A stretch of DNA of 64,000 nt from Luteolibacter sp. Y139 (GCF_038066715.1 NZ_JBBUKT010000001.1:1-64000); one strand, 5' to 3'; shown: positions 36,885 through 44,854, counted from the stretch's first letter. Notes: a model not told the origin generated them from the letters alone. Numbers and translations are program-made.

Positions 36885-37340
36885 TCAGCGGACCCTGCGC
36901 GCATGAAGCGGCGGCAGCAGGTGAGGAGTGAGGGTGAGATGAGCGCTCTTCACGCCCTTGCAGGTGACCAGTTCGTTCGCGATGCCGCGCAAGGTCTTCG
37001 CCGGCCCCTGCATCAGCAGCACCTCCAGCACGTGGTCGTCCTCCAGCAGCACGTGCTGCGAGGAAATCACCTCGCTGAGATGGCTGCGACACACGCGCGA
37101 GAGATCCCGCAGCAGCGAGCTCTTCGATTCGTCGTAAATCAGCGTCAGCGTGCCCGCCATGATCTCGGTGCCGATCTTCCCGAGATGCTCGGCAGATTGC
37201 TGGTGGATCATTTCGGAAATCGCCTGCGAACGGCTGTCGAAACCCCGCTCGTTCACCAGTCGGTCGAGCGCTTGGAAAGTATCCTCCCCCATCGACACGG
37301 TCACCCGCCGCAAGCCATCGCTGCTGTCGTCCTTCGGCAT
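36885..37340 (-). CDS. NikR-like ribbon-helix-helix regulator with altered metal site
   Basis: 151 residues. Residues 11-50 ([20 protein letters not shown], then [10 protein letters not shown]) form a ribbon-helix-helix; 60-140 form an ACT-like NikR domain ([39 protein letters not shown]). Against E. coli NikR (H76, H87, H89, C95), aligned by eye, only H96 (for H87) remains; H89 corresponds to L98, C95 to V104, and H76 to R85 with H87 two residues away. Nickel response is therefore doubtful. Two NikR-type operators lie nearby, one directly before this gene. It probably represses the guanidine cluster and itself; ligand unknown. Confidence 0.85.
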   Translation of the reverse strand: MPKDDSSDGLRRVTVSMGEDTFQALDRLVNERGFDSRSQAISEMIHQQSAEHLGKIGTEIMAGTLTLIYDESKSSLLRDLSRVCRSHLSEVISSQHVLLEDDHVLEVLLMQGPAKTLRGIANELVTCKGVKSAHLTLTPHLLPPLHARRVR

Positions 37341-37369
37341 GCCATCGGAAGATGCAGACGTCGCGCCAC

Positions 37370-37397
37370 GTGTGAAGTTTTTTCGAAAATTTCATAC
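37370..37397. promoter_or_regulatory. NikR-type operator before the regulator gene
   Basis: GTGTGA-N16-TCATAC, 28 bp, with the half-sites extending to GTGTGAA/TTCATAC. This equals the E. coli NikR operator architecture (GTATGA-N16-TCATAC) with one base changed. It lies about 30 bp before the regulator's start codon, in the 74-bp gap after the ATPase gene, and suggests autoregulation. Confidence 0.75.
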
Positions 37398-37414
37398 TTT
37401 AGAAAACCACACGG

Positions 37415-38293
37415 TCACACCACATCAGGATCAGGCGCGCTGAATTTCAGCACCGGGAAGTTCTCCTTCGCTTCAGTCCCCGGCGGATGGATCAGGTGCT
37501 CGATGTGCTTGCGCGTCGCAAGGAAGGCAGGATCAGCGATCTGATCGAACGACCGCGGACGCGGCACCGGCACCTCGGTCACCTCACGGACGCGCCCGGG
37601 ATTCGCATCCAGCACCAGGATCCGGTCCGACAGGAACACCGCCTCGTCCAGATCGTGCGTGATGAAGACAATCGTGATGTCCACGTTCTTCCAGATCTCT
37701 AACAAATACGACTGCATGTTGCAGCGCGTCTGCGCATCGAGCGCCCCGAACGGCTCATCCATGAACAGCACCCGCGGCTGATTGGCCAGCGCCCTGGCGA
37801 TGGCCACACGCTGCTTCATCCCGCCGGAAAGCTGGTGCGGATACGCGTTCTCGAACTTCGTCAGCCCAACGAGCTCGATCCACTCCCGCGCCTCGCTCTC
37901 CGCCGCAAACGCCGAGCGCCCCGCCATCATCGGGCCGAACATCACATTCCGCTTCACCGTCAACCACGGGAACAGCGTGTAGCCCTGGAAGACCATCCCG
38001 CGATCCGAGCAAGGCCCGGACACCGGCACACCCTCGACAATGATTTCCCCTTCACTCGCCGTCTCCAGCCCCGCGAGAATCCTAACCAGCGTCGACTTCC
38101 CGCAGCCGGATGGCCCGATCACGCTCATGAACTCGCGCTTGTGAACGTCGAACGACACATCACGCAACGCGGTCACGATTCCCCGAGGCGACTCGAAGTG
38201 CTTCGTGAGCCCGCGCACACTCAGCGCGACCGGACGTTGTTTCAGCCGGTCAAAGCGAGCGGCAACGGGAGCAGCGGGTGCTGGCAGACTCAT
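37415..38293 (-). CDS. ABC transporter ATPase (nitrate/sulfonate/taurine type, guanidine cluster)
   Basis: 292 residues; the ATG overlaps the permease stop (ATGA), and the frame further upstream is not used. Walker A is GPSGCGKST, the signature LSGGMKQR, Walker B VLFMDEPFGALD, and the switch histidine ITHDLDEAV. N-terminal 30 residues precede the conserved VRGLTKHFESPRGIVTALRD. Family: TauB/SsuB. It energises the transporter with the permease and binding protein upstream. C-terminus (AKENFPVLKFSAPDPDVV) is slightly longer than usual. Confidence 0.95.
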   Translation of the reverse strand: MSLPAPAAPVAARFDRLKQRPVALSVRGLTKHFESPRGIVTALRDVSFDVHKREFMSVIGPSGCGKSTLVRILAGLETASEGEIIVEGVPVSGPCSDRGMVFQGYTLFPWLTVKRNVMFGPMMAGRSAFAAESEAREWIELVGLTKFENAYPHQLSGGMKQRVAIARALANQPRVLFMDEPFGALDAQTRCNMQSYLLEIWKNVDITIVFITHDLDEAVFLSDRILVLDANPGRVREVTEVPVPRPRSFDQIADPAFLATRKHIEHLIHPPGTEAKENFPVLKFSAPDPDVV

Positions 38294-39663
38294 GCGGAAG
38301 GAAGGGTTTTCGAAGCAGTCCGGAGGCGAGCACCGGCAACGATGGTGCGCACCGGCCAAGTCACGGCACTCGCCACTGCGCGGGAAACAGGACCGGACCG
38401 GCCAGACCACGGGAAGAATACGCCATGGAAGAATGCGAGGATCTGATCGCTCACGAAGCCTGTAACCCCGATCAGAATGATGATCGGGAACACGCGGTCA
38501 AAGTTGCGGAAGGTTCCCTGCGTATCGAGGAAACCGGTCAGGCCGCTCTTCACCCCGATCAACTCGGCAATGACCAGCCACGTCCACGCCCACCCGAGCA
38601 GGATCCGCATGTCGTTATAGAGATTCGGCAGGATGCCGGGCAGCACCACCTTCATCACCAGTTGCCGCGGCTTCGCACCCAACGTCTGCGCAGCCTCAAG
38701 CAGCGCGGGATCTAACAGCCGCGTCGTTTTCGAAACCACGAGCACCATCTGGAAGACCGTGCCAATAAAAACCAGCGCCACCTTCGGCGCATCGTGCGCC
38801 GACAGCACCGCCACCAGCAGCGTGCTGAAAGTCGGCGCGGGCATGTAGCGGAAGAAGTCAACGAAAGGCTCGAAGAGCTTCGAGAACACATCGAACACAC
38901 CACACAGGATCCCAAGCGGCACCCCGATCACACAGGACCAGAAGAAGCCGAACAGGATGATGCGCAGCGAATGCCCATAGCGATCCAGCATCGGCGGCGC
39001 ATCCCCTTCCGGCCTGGCCGTGAAGTCCGTGGCCGCAGCCTTCCACACCTCATGCGGCGGAGGCAAGTAGACCGGGTTCGATGGAATGCCTTGGGGAACC
39101 AGCTTCTGCAGCGGCACCTGCGGAAGCTTCTTCGAATCGAAATCCGCCGACAGCGCCGAGAGCGCGGCCCAGTTCGCCTTGATGACGCCGATGTTCTCCT
39201 CACTGAGCACAGGATCAGTCGAGGTCTTCACCCCGGTCGCAAGATCACGCCAGAGCTGATAGATCGCAGCATCATCCTGCTCCGATCCCGCAGCGAGCCA
39301 GCCATTCCTCACTCCCACCTGCGCTAGCTGCCGCAGCAGGACCCGGTTCGCCCGCTGGGCACCGGGGACCACCTCCCCCGTCTGCGCCACCTTCAGCGCC
39401 TCCGCATTGTCCTGGTGGATGGCATCCACATAGGTCGGGAAGAATTCCTGGCTGAGCCGGTTGCCCGCCGTGAAGACCGCACTGATGCGCTCGGTGGTCG
39501 AGGCCACCTCCAGCTTCACATCCGGATGCCAGATCCACGGGACGTAGGAAACGGCGCACCACAGCGCGAGCGGCAGCACGAACGACAGCGCGGCGAGAAG
39601 AGTCCGCCGCCCCCGCGAGAGATCGCGGCGCACGACGAACCAGCCTTTGAGAAAAGACGCCAT
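38290..39663 (-). CDS. ABC transporter permease with an extra periplasmic domain (guanidine cluster)
   Basis: 457 residues, much longer than a TauC-type permease (about 260). The first helix (about 20-42, RTLLAALSFVLPLALWCAVS) is followed by about 165 residues predicted outside the membrane, then by a normal binding-protein-dependent permease core from about residue 225, with the coupling motif EAAQTLGAKPRQLVMKVVLPGILPN. Such long permeases are characteristic of transporters encoded beside urea/guanidine carboxylases. The inserted region may help capture the ligand or dock the binding protein. Confidence 0.9.
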   Translation of the reverse strand: MASFLKGWFVVRRDLSRGRRTLLAALSFVLPLALWCAVSYVPWIWHPDVKLEVASTTERISAVFTAGNRLSQEFFPTYVDAIHQDNAEALKVAQTGEVVPGAQRANRVLLRQLAQVGVRNGWLAAGSEQDDAAIYQLWRDLATGVKTSTDPVLSEENIGVIKANWAALSALSADFDSKKLPQVPLQKLVPQGIPSNPVYLPPPHEVWKAAATDFTARPEGDAPPMLDRYGHSLRIILFGFFWSCVIGVPLGILCGVFDVFSKLFEPFVDFFRYMPAPTFSTLLVAVLSAHDAPKVALVFIGTVFQMVLVVSKTTRLLDPALLEAAQTLGAKPRQLVMKVVLPGILPNLYNDMRILLGWAWTWLVIAELIGVKSGLTGFLDTQGTFRNFDRVFPIIILIGVTGFVSDQILAFFHGVFFPWSGRSGPVSRAVASAVTWPVRTIVAGARLRTASKTLPSA

Positions 39664-39678
39664 GAGCAGGAAAGTCGC

Positions 39679-39702
39679 CGGCCGGAAGACCCCAGCCGGC
39701 CG
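39679..39702 (-). other. Intercistronic hairpin after the binding-protein gene
   Basis: CGGCCGG/CCGGCCG form a 7-bp all-GC stem with a ten-base loop inside the 51-bp gap between binding-protein and permease genes. There is no T tract. Hairpins at this point often protect the abundant binding-protein mRNA from 3' decay; that role is inferred. Confidence 0.45.
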
Positions 39703-39714
39703 TGGATCACGACG

Positions 39715-40692
39715 TCACTTCTTGAGCGCCTTGGTGAGGGCCGGGCTCAGATACTTCTCCGGATCCTGGCTGTCCTTGTAGACCTTGTACTTCAGGTTGA
39801 AGGCATTCACGTTCTTCGTGGAGCCATAGACCGATCCCAGCCCATCGGCCTTCTCCCAACGCTTCAGCGCCTCATCGAGCGTGAGGATGTACGTCCCCTT
39901 GAAGAAGGGCTCATACTCTTCCGGCTTCAGATTGACGCGCGCGGAGAGGATCTTGAGCGCATCGTCCAGATTGTCCTCATCGCGGATGTAGGCAGCGATC
40001 TTGTACCACACCTTCACCACCTTGGCCCAGTCTTCCTTGTTCTTCTCCAGGCTCTCGGCGGAAACGTAGAGCAGATCGTAGATGATGCCCGGAGCATCGG
40101 CAGAGGTGAAGACAGGCTTCGATCCCGGCAGCGCCTTCAGCGCCTGACCCGAGTTCGGCTGCCACGCACCGATCGCATCCACCGCCTTGGAGGCGAGCAC
40201 CTGCGGCGTCTCATTGGTCGGCGTGTTGACGATGGTCACATCCTCCGGCTTGAGCCCGTTTTTCTCCAAGCCGGTCAGCAGCAGGAGATGCTCCACAAAG
40301 CCCTCTTCAATCCCGACCTTCTTGCCCTTGAGATCCTTCATCGTTTTGACCCCCGGCGCCGCCACGATCATGTCGTTGCCGTTCGAGAAGTCATTGATGA
40401 GGATGCCCACCGATGGCTTGCCGGTCGCACCCGTCACGAGCGCATCGCCATTGGTCATGCACACGGCATCCACCTTGCCTGCGACGTAGGCGTCCATCGA
40501 GGGCACGTAGTCGAACCACTCGAACTTCACGTCCACGCCCTCCTCCTTGAACCAGCCCTTCTGGATCCCGATCTCCCAGGCGATCCAACCCGGCCAGTCG
40601 GAGTAGGCGATCTTCAGCGTTTCGGCATGCGCGAGGCCGGACAGGGCAAGCACGCCGGCGAGAAGCGATCGGAAGCGGGGCATCATGGTCAT
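39715..40692 (-). CDS. ABC transporter periplasmic binding protein (urea-carboxylase-region type)
   Basis: 325 residues from the ATG at 40692; GTG at 40695 and ATGs at 40686 and 40683 are close alternatives. A signal peptide ([20 protein letters not shown]) leads to the mature protein beginning [20 protein letters not shown]. It has the NMT1/SsuA-like type-2 periplasmic fold: [57 protein letters not shown]. Tryptophan and acidic residues in the N-terminal strand suit a cationic ligand such as guanidinium, though this is inference. First gene of the ten-kilobase cluster, behind an operator and a sigma-54-like promoter. Confidence 0.9.
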   Translation of the reverse strand: MTMMPRFRSLLAGVLALSGLAHAETLKIAYSDWPGWIAWEIGIQKGWFKEEGVDVKFEWFDYVPSMDAYVAGKVDAVCMTNGDALVTGATGKPSVGILINDFSNGNDMIVAAPGVKTMKDLKGKKVGIEEGFVEHLLLLTGLEKNGLKPEDVTIVNTPTNETPQVLASKAVDAIGAWQPNSGQALKALPGSKPVFTSADAPGIIYDLLYVSAESLEKNKEDWAKVVKVWYKIAAYIRDEDNLDDALKILSARVNLKPEEYEPFFKGTYILTLDEALKRWEKADGLGSVYGSTKNVNAFNLKYKVYKDSQDPEKYLSPALTKALKK

Positions 40693-40726
40693 CACGGTGT
40701 CGGTCAGGGGTTGCTGGCATCCCGCG

Positions 40727-40754
40727 GTATGAAGTTACCGCGTTTTGTTCATAC
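40727..40754. promoter_or_regulatory. NikR-type operator before the guanidine transporter operon
   Basis: GTATGA-N16-TCATAC, 28 bp and a perfect match to the E. coli NikR operator consensus, with extension to GTATGAA/TTCATAC. It ends 35 bp before the binding-protein gene. An overlapping inverted repeat (CGCGGTA/TACCGCG at 40723-40742) could also form a hairpin in the leader mRNA. Confidence 0.8.
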
Positions 40755-40761
40755 CGAAAAA

Positions 40762-40777
40762 AGCACACCCCATACCA
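40762..40777 (-). promoter_or_regulatory. Sigma-54-like promoter for the guanidine transporter operon
   Basis: Minus strand reads TGGTATGGGGTGTGCT followed by TTTTT: the invariant GG (-24) and GC (-12) are exactly ten bases apart, as sigma-54 requires, while three of the other consensus positions deviate. The predicted start, about 12 bases on, falls inside the adjacent NikR-type operator, where a bound repressor would block it. Confidence 0.45.
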
Positions 40778-40795
40778 AGACCATCACCGTGAAAA

Positions 40796-40827
40796 CAAAA
40801 AGGGCGGCTGCGTTTCCGCAGCCGCCC
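40796..40827 (-). terminator. Intrinsic terminator of the porin gene
   Basis: A perfect 11-bp GC-rich stem (GGGCGGCTGCG/CGCAGCCGCCC) with a short TTTC loop lies 31 bp beyond the porin stop codon; on the minus strand it runs into TTTTTGTTTT. It insulates the porin gene from the operon that starts just downstream. Confidence 0.88.
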
Positions 40828-40858
40828 GAAGTGCTTTAGGGTAGAAACCCGGATCAGC

Positions 40859-41638
40859 TTAGAAGCTGACGGCAAGCTTCACACCGGTGATGATGTGCTC
40901 TTGGCCACCTTCGATGGAGTTGATGTCGCCAGCGAGGTCGTTGTCGGCATCGGTGTACTTCACGTAAGGAGCCAGGGTCACGTTGTCGCGGAACTTCCAA
41001 GGAAGCTCAGCCTTGAGGAAGTAACCCTGATAGCCGTCGTGCGAGCCCACGGAGAGCGGGTTGGCCGGGACCTGATAGTTCAGGCCATCGGCGATGCCGA
41101 GACCAGCGGACAGGTTGAGGGAAACGCAATCGTTGAACTGGAACGACTTGCGGATCTCAGGCTGGAGGTACCAACCGTTGTTCGAGTCGAAGTCGTAGAA
41201 GTAGGTGGCACCGGCGGTGATACCCCAAGCGACGTCGGTGAACGCCGAGAGGTAGACTTCCTGGGTATCCGACGAACCATTGGTGTCCGGATAGGTGTAG
41301 AAGATGTAACCGAATTCGAGATCCACGGGGCCGAGCGAGGTCGCGGCGGCGGCGTAGAGGTCGAGCTCGTTGAAGTTACCGGCGATGGTCTGGGAGTCAT
41401 TCACGCTGCCGTACCAGGCACCGGCCTTGAGGGACCAGTCAGCGTTCAGAGCATAGGCCACGTCGACGCCGGCTTCGACCAGGTCGCTGCCCAGGTCCAC
41501 GAAACGGAAGTCGTAGTTGCTGTGGTAGCCGACGTGGACTTCACCGGTGAAGCCTTCGAGGTCTCCCGCCGAAGCGTAGCCAGCCACGAGGGTGGAGGCA
41601 GCGGCCAGGGCGCCGATAGTTTTGGTGTATTTGCGCAT
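40859..41638 (-). CDS. Outer-membrane beta-barrel porin-like protein (Gcw_chp/TorF type)
   Basis: 259 residues with a signal peptide (MRKYTKTIGALAAASTLVAGYASA). The mature part is a chain of alternating amphipathic strands rich in aromatic residues (GEVHVGYHSNYDFRFVDLG, GYIFYTYPDTNGSSDTQEVY, WGITAGATYFYDFDSNNGWY), ending in an outer-membrane-type C-terminus (KLAVSF, terminal Phe). The pattern matches TorF/Gcw_chp-family putative porins. It lies between the guanidine cluster and amtB, so it may admit small nitrogen compounds, which is inferred from position only. Confidence 0.78.
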   Translation of the reverse strand: MRKYTKTIGALAAASTLVAGYASAGDLEGFTGEVHVGYHSNYDFRFVDLGSDLVEAGVDVAYALNADWSLKAGAWYGSVNDSQTIAGNFNELDLYAAAATSLGPVDLEFGYIFYTYPDTNGSSDTQEVYLSAFTDVAWGITAGATYFYDFDSNNGWYLQPEIRKSFQFNDCVSLNLSAGLGIADGLNYQVPANPLSVGSHDGYQGYFLKAELPWKFRDNVTLAPYVKYTDADNDLAGDINSIEGGQEHIITGVKLAVSF

Positions 41639-42079
41639 CTTGGTATTCGGTTGTTCGGTTGCTGCAAGCCGCGGCCGGAATGAGACCGGAGTCTCGGTTC
41701 CGTCAGGACTTAGGGCATTGAGCAGCCCGCACGCTTATGCGACCGGACGCCTGCCTATTCGGGGTTTATTTAAGAAACCCGAAAGATCATGTCCAGTGAA
41801 AAGAATGCGAACGGCGCTCCGCCCGGGGCTAACTAGAGTCACCCGGAGCCTCTGGCAAGGTGGAAAAGTGACCGTCGTGTCCGTTAGGCGGGGCTCTTTT
41901 AGAATGAACCTTCTGCCATTGTTAGGAAGATGCCACCTCGGCACGACCCGCAAAAGAACCTCCCGGTCGTGTCACCCTAACCGTCTTGACAATCGCTGGC
42001 ACGGCATCTGCTCCCGCCACTTTCACCGTCGGAATCGGTCAAGATTCCGCCGGACCAATCCATCCGAAACCGAGTCGAC
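41639..42079. other. 441-bp divergent intergenic region between the porin gene and amtB
   Basis: No protein-like frame. It must hold the porin promoter (left) and the amtB promoter (right, listed separately). Several TTAG/CTAA-containing short repeats occur (around 41883, 41919 and 41978). The length and the presence of a sigma-54-like site suggest that activator sites for an NtrC-type protein lie here, but I could not identify them with confidence. Confidence 0.5.
41997..42012 (+). promoter_or_regulatory. Sigma-54-like promoter of amtB
   Basis: TGGCACGGCATCTGCT matches the -24/-12 consensus TGGCAC-N5-TTGC at all but one position, with GG and GC ten bases apart. It lies 68 bp before the amtB start codon. 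Ammonium-transporter genes are classic sigma-54/NtrC targets under nitrogen limitation. Confidence 0.65.
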
Positions 42080-43567
42080 ATGAGCCTGAAAACACGAATG
42101 GCAAGCGGCGTCTGTACGCTAGCTGCCCTTGCAATGATGGTCTTGCCGCTGGCCACCCCGGCCCACGCGCAAGAATCCACCCCGCCACCTGCAGCCGAGG
42201 CCGCCGCGCCGGCCGCAGCAGCCGCCGCCACGCCGACGGTGGAAGAGCGACTGGCCGATATCGAGGCCTACATGAACAACGTCAAGCGCCCGGACAAGAC
42301 CAGCGGCGCCGCTTCGCTCGTCGCCGGTCCCGGTCCTGGCCACAATGCCTGGCAGATGGTCAGCACTGCCCTCGTGCTGTTCATGACCTTGCCCGGCTTG
42401 GCTCTCTTCTACGGCGGCTTGGTTCGCCGGAAGAACGTGCTCTCCGTCCTCGCCCAGTGCCTCGGATGCGCCTGCATGATCACCCCGCTCTGGTGGCTGT
42501 GCGGCTACTCCCTTTCCTTCGGCGTGGATGCCAAGAGCGCCTTCATCGGCGACATGAGCAATGCCATGTTCAAGGGCCTGTCCCCTTATAACGTTGGAGC
42601 CGGCTACCACTGGATCTCGGACGGCATGTGGGCCATGTTCCAGCTCACCTTCGCCATCATCACTCCGGGCCTCATCGTGGGTGCCATCGCGGAGCGCATG
42701 AAGTTCGTCTCCATCATGGTCTTCATCCTCCTCTGGATGTTCGCCGTCTACTTCCCCTTCGCCCACATGGTGTGGTCCACGGTTGGCTTCATGTGCGGCC
42801 CGCTTAACCCCGGCGCCACCATCAAGGCCATCGACTTCGCCGGCGGCACCGTCGTTCACATGACCTCCGGTTGGAGCGCTCTCGTTCTCTGCCTTATCCT
42901 TGGCAAGCGCATCGGCTTCGGCAAGGAGCCGATGGCCCCGCACAGCATGGTTCTCTGCATGGTCGGCACCGGCATGCTCTGGGTCGGCTGGTATGGTTTC
43001 AATGCCGGCTCCGCTCTTGGTGCTGATGGCATCGCTTCGAATGCCTTCGTGACCACCACCCTCGCCGCCGGCACCGCCGGTCTTGCCTGGGCCCTGATCG
43101 AATGGATCCTCAAGGGCAAGCCAAGCGTGCTCGGCTTCTGCTCGGGCATCGTTGCCGGCCTCGTGGTCATCACCCCGGCTGCTGGCTTCGTCACCGCCAC
43201 CTCGTCCGTCATCATGGGCGTGCTCGCCGGTGTGGTTCCCTTCATCGCCGTCGCTTACCTCAAGAAGATGCTCGGTTACGACGACGCCCTCGACACCTTC
43301 GGCGTCCACGGAATCGGCGGCACCATGGGTGCCATCCTGACCGGCGTCTTCGCCTCCAAGGAAGCCAACCCTGGCATCGAAGGCCTCCTCAATGGCCTGC
43401 TCGTCGAGCAGCTCAAGGCTGTCGGCCTGACCATCGTCTGGAGCGTGGTCGCCACCGCGATCATCGCCTTCATCGTCAAGGCAGTGTTTGGCCTCCGTCC
43501 GGAACCGGAAGTCGAAACCGCTGGCCTCGACCTCGCCGACCACGGCGAAGCGGGCTACGAGCACTAA
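42080..43567 (+). CDS. amtB: Ammonium transporter
   Basis: 495 residues. A cleavable signal (MASGVCTLAALAMMVLPLATPAHAQ) and an Ala/Pro-rich linker of about 60 residues come first, then eleven transmembrane helices. Both pore histidines are present (GGTVVHMTSGWSAL and FGVHGIGGTMGA), as are the Phe-gate and ammonium-recruitment tryptophan regions (AHMVWSTVGF). It is a trimeric channel for ammonium uptake. No glnK follows, which is unusual: amtB is normally linked to a PII gene. A sigma-54-like promoter precedes it and a strong terminator follows. Confidence 0.96.
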   Translation: MSLKTRMASGVCTLAALAMMVLPLATPAHAQESTPPPAAEAAAPAAAAAATPTVEERLADIEAYMNNVKRPDKTSGAASLVAGPGPGHNAWQMVSTALVLFMTLPGLALFYGGLVRRKNVLSVLAQCLGCACMITPLWWLCGYSLSFGVDAKSAFIGDMSNAMFKGLSPYNVGAGYHWISDGMWAMFQLTFAIITPGLIVGAIAERMKFVSIMVFILLWMFAVYFPFAHMVWSTVGFMCGPLNPGATIKAIDFAGGTVVHMTSGWSALVLCLILGKRIGFGKEPMAPHSMVLCMVGTGMLWVGWYGFNAGSALGADGIASNAFVTTTLAAGTAGLAWALIEWILKGKPSVLGFCSGIVAGLVVITPAAGFVTATSSVIMGVLAGVVPFIAVAYLKKMLGYDDALDTFGVHGIGGTMGAILTGVFASKEANPGIEGLLNGLLVEQLKAVGLTIVWSVVATAIIAFIVKAVFGLRPEPEVETAGLDLADHGEAGYEH

Positions 43568-43594
43568 TCGGATTCCCGAACAACCTGTCACCCC

Positions 43595-43628
43595 GCGGGC
43601 GGACCTTCACTGGTCCGCCCGCTTTTTT
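43595..43628 (+). terminator. Intrinsic terminator of amtB
   Basis: GCGGGCGGACC/GGTCCGCCCGC make a perfect 11-bp stem around a six-base loop, followed by six T residues, 27 bp after the amtB stop codon. A textbook Rho-independent terminator, so amtB is transcribed alone. Confidence 0.95.
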
Positions 43629-43680
43629 GTTGTGCGTTTGCGTTTGCGGGTTTCGCCCGAGCCTCTATCAACCACCCCCG

Positions 43681-44112
43681 TTGAATCGTCGCACCAAGCT
43701 CCTGGCCGTCTGCCTCGTCATCTCGCTGGTCTTTGCCGGCTGGACGTGGACGCGTCCCTACGAGTGGAGCCATGATGCCAAGGCCCGCTATCACATCGCT
43801 TATGCCTCCTTGGACAAGGACCGCTCCTACTACTGGGTCGGCGTCCACCTGGAGCGCGATGGCCGTGAGGAACACGACTTCCACAAGCCAGTGGCGCTCG
43901 TTCTCGCCGACGGCCGGGAACTCGAACCCGCCGAATTCTCGAACACCGAAGAAGATTTCCAGAGCATCGACTACCGCTTCTGGGTCGAGGAAAAGGACAT
44001 GACCGGCCCGCTGCGGATGAAGCTCAACGACGGCACCCTCACCATTCGTAAGAAATCAGGCCCTCCCCCGGTCATCGATTCGATCCGCTATTTCAACACC
44101 GCGAACTGGTAA
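43681..44112 (+). CDS. Small membrane-anchored hypothetical protein
   Basis: 143 residues from a TTG start, chosen because the codons after it form a signal anchor (MNRRTKLLAVCLVISLVFAGW) and the frame upstream runs through amtB and its terminator. The soluble part is beta-rich (RYHIAYASLDKDRSYYWVGV, HKPVALVLADGRELEPAEFS, DYRFWVEEKDMTGPLRMKLN). No family recognised. It lies four bases before coaX and is probably co-transcribed with it. Confidence 0.65.
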   Translation: MNRRTKLLAVCLVISLVFAGWTWTRPYEWSHDAKARYHIAYASLDKDRSYYWVGVHLERDGREEHDFHKPVALVLADGRELEPAEFSNTEEDFQSIDYRFWVEEKDMTGPLRMKLNDGTLTIRKKSGPPPVIDSIRYFNTANW

Positions 44113-44116
44113 GCCG

Positions 44117-44854
44117 ATGCCCTGGCTCCTCGTCGACAACTCGAACACCCGCACCAAATTCGCCCTCGCCGATGCCACCGGTATCCTGGAGAGCCGCGCT
44201 TGGTTGCCGACGCCGGACATCTCTCCGGAAAGTCTCGCCACCGCGTTGAAGGGATTCGAGTTCGAGGGCACCCTTCTCTGCTCCGTCGTTCCTGAAAAGG
44301 CCCGCATCCTCCGCGACTTCCTTTCCGCTCACGGTCCCGTCCATCCGCTCAGCTATCAGAGCGATACCGGCCTGCTCATCGACTACCCCCACCCCGCCCA
44401 GATCGGAGCCGACCGCCTCGCCAATGCCATCGGCGTCGCCGCCCGCTACGGTGTGCCCGCCATCGTCATCGACTTCGGTACTGCGGTCACCTTCGACGTC
44501 GTTTCCACCGGCCCCGCCTACAGCGGCGGCGTCATCGCCCCCGGTCTCGGCGCGATGCAGGACTATCTCGGCAAGCGCACCGCCCTCCTGCCACGCATCG
44601 AAATCGACGAGCCCCGCGCCGCAATCGGCAAGTCCACCATCGAAGCCATGCAGGCCGGAGCCGTCTACGGCTACCGTGGGCTCGTCCGCGAAATTCTTTT
44701 TCGACTCCGCGCAGAGATGTCGGGCGAACCCGTGATCGTCGCCACCGGCGGCGATGCAGCCTTGATCGCACAAGGCTTGCCGGAAATCCAATACGTCGAT
44801 CCCGACCTCACCTTGGAGGGGATCCGGTTAGCAGCTCTTAAGAATATCCATTAA
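44117..44854 (+). CDS. coaX: Type III pantothenate kinase
   Basis: 245 residues, the normal length. The ASKHA-fold motifs are clear: the N-terminal phosphate-binding loop LLVDNSNTRTKFAL, the pantothenate/Asp region IGADRLANAIGVAARYG with catalytic Asp, VIDFGTAVTFDVVS, and GGVIAPGLGAMQDYL. The C-terminal part has VIVATGGDAALIAQGLPEI. Makes 4'-phosphopantothenate, the first step of coenzyme A synthesis; the type III enzyme needs a monovalent cation and is insensitive to CoA feedback. Confidence 0.95.
   Translation: MPWLLVDNSNTRTKFALADATGILESRAWLPTPDISPESLATALKGFEFEGTLLCSVVPEKARILRDFLSAHGPVHPLSYQSDTGLLIDYPHPAQIGADRLANAIGVAARYGVPAIVIDFGTAVTFDVVSTGPAYSGGVIAPGLGAMQDYLGKRTALLPRIEIDEPRAAIGKSTIEAMQAGAVYGYRGLVREILFRLRAEMSGEPVIVATGGDAALIAQGLPEIQYVDPDLTLEGIRLAALKNIH

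Noticed and set aside
40696-40860. A guanidine-I (ykkC) riboswitch before the transporter operon
   Set aside because: Expected from other guanidine clusters, but I see neither the conserved loops nor a regulated terminator; only the operator palindrome and a porin terminator are present.
42119-43591. A 490-codon minus-strand open frame opposite amtB
   Set aside because: Low-complexity Gly/Asp/Glu/His product, no hydrophobic core, fully antisense to a conserved transporter.
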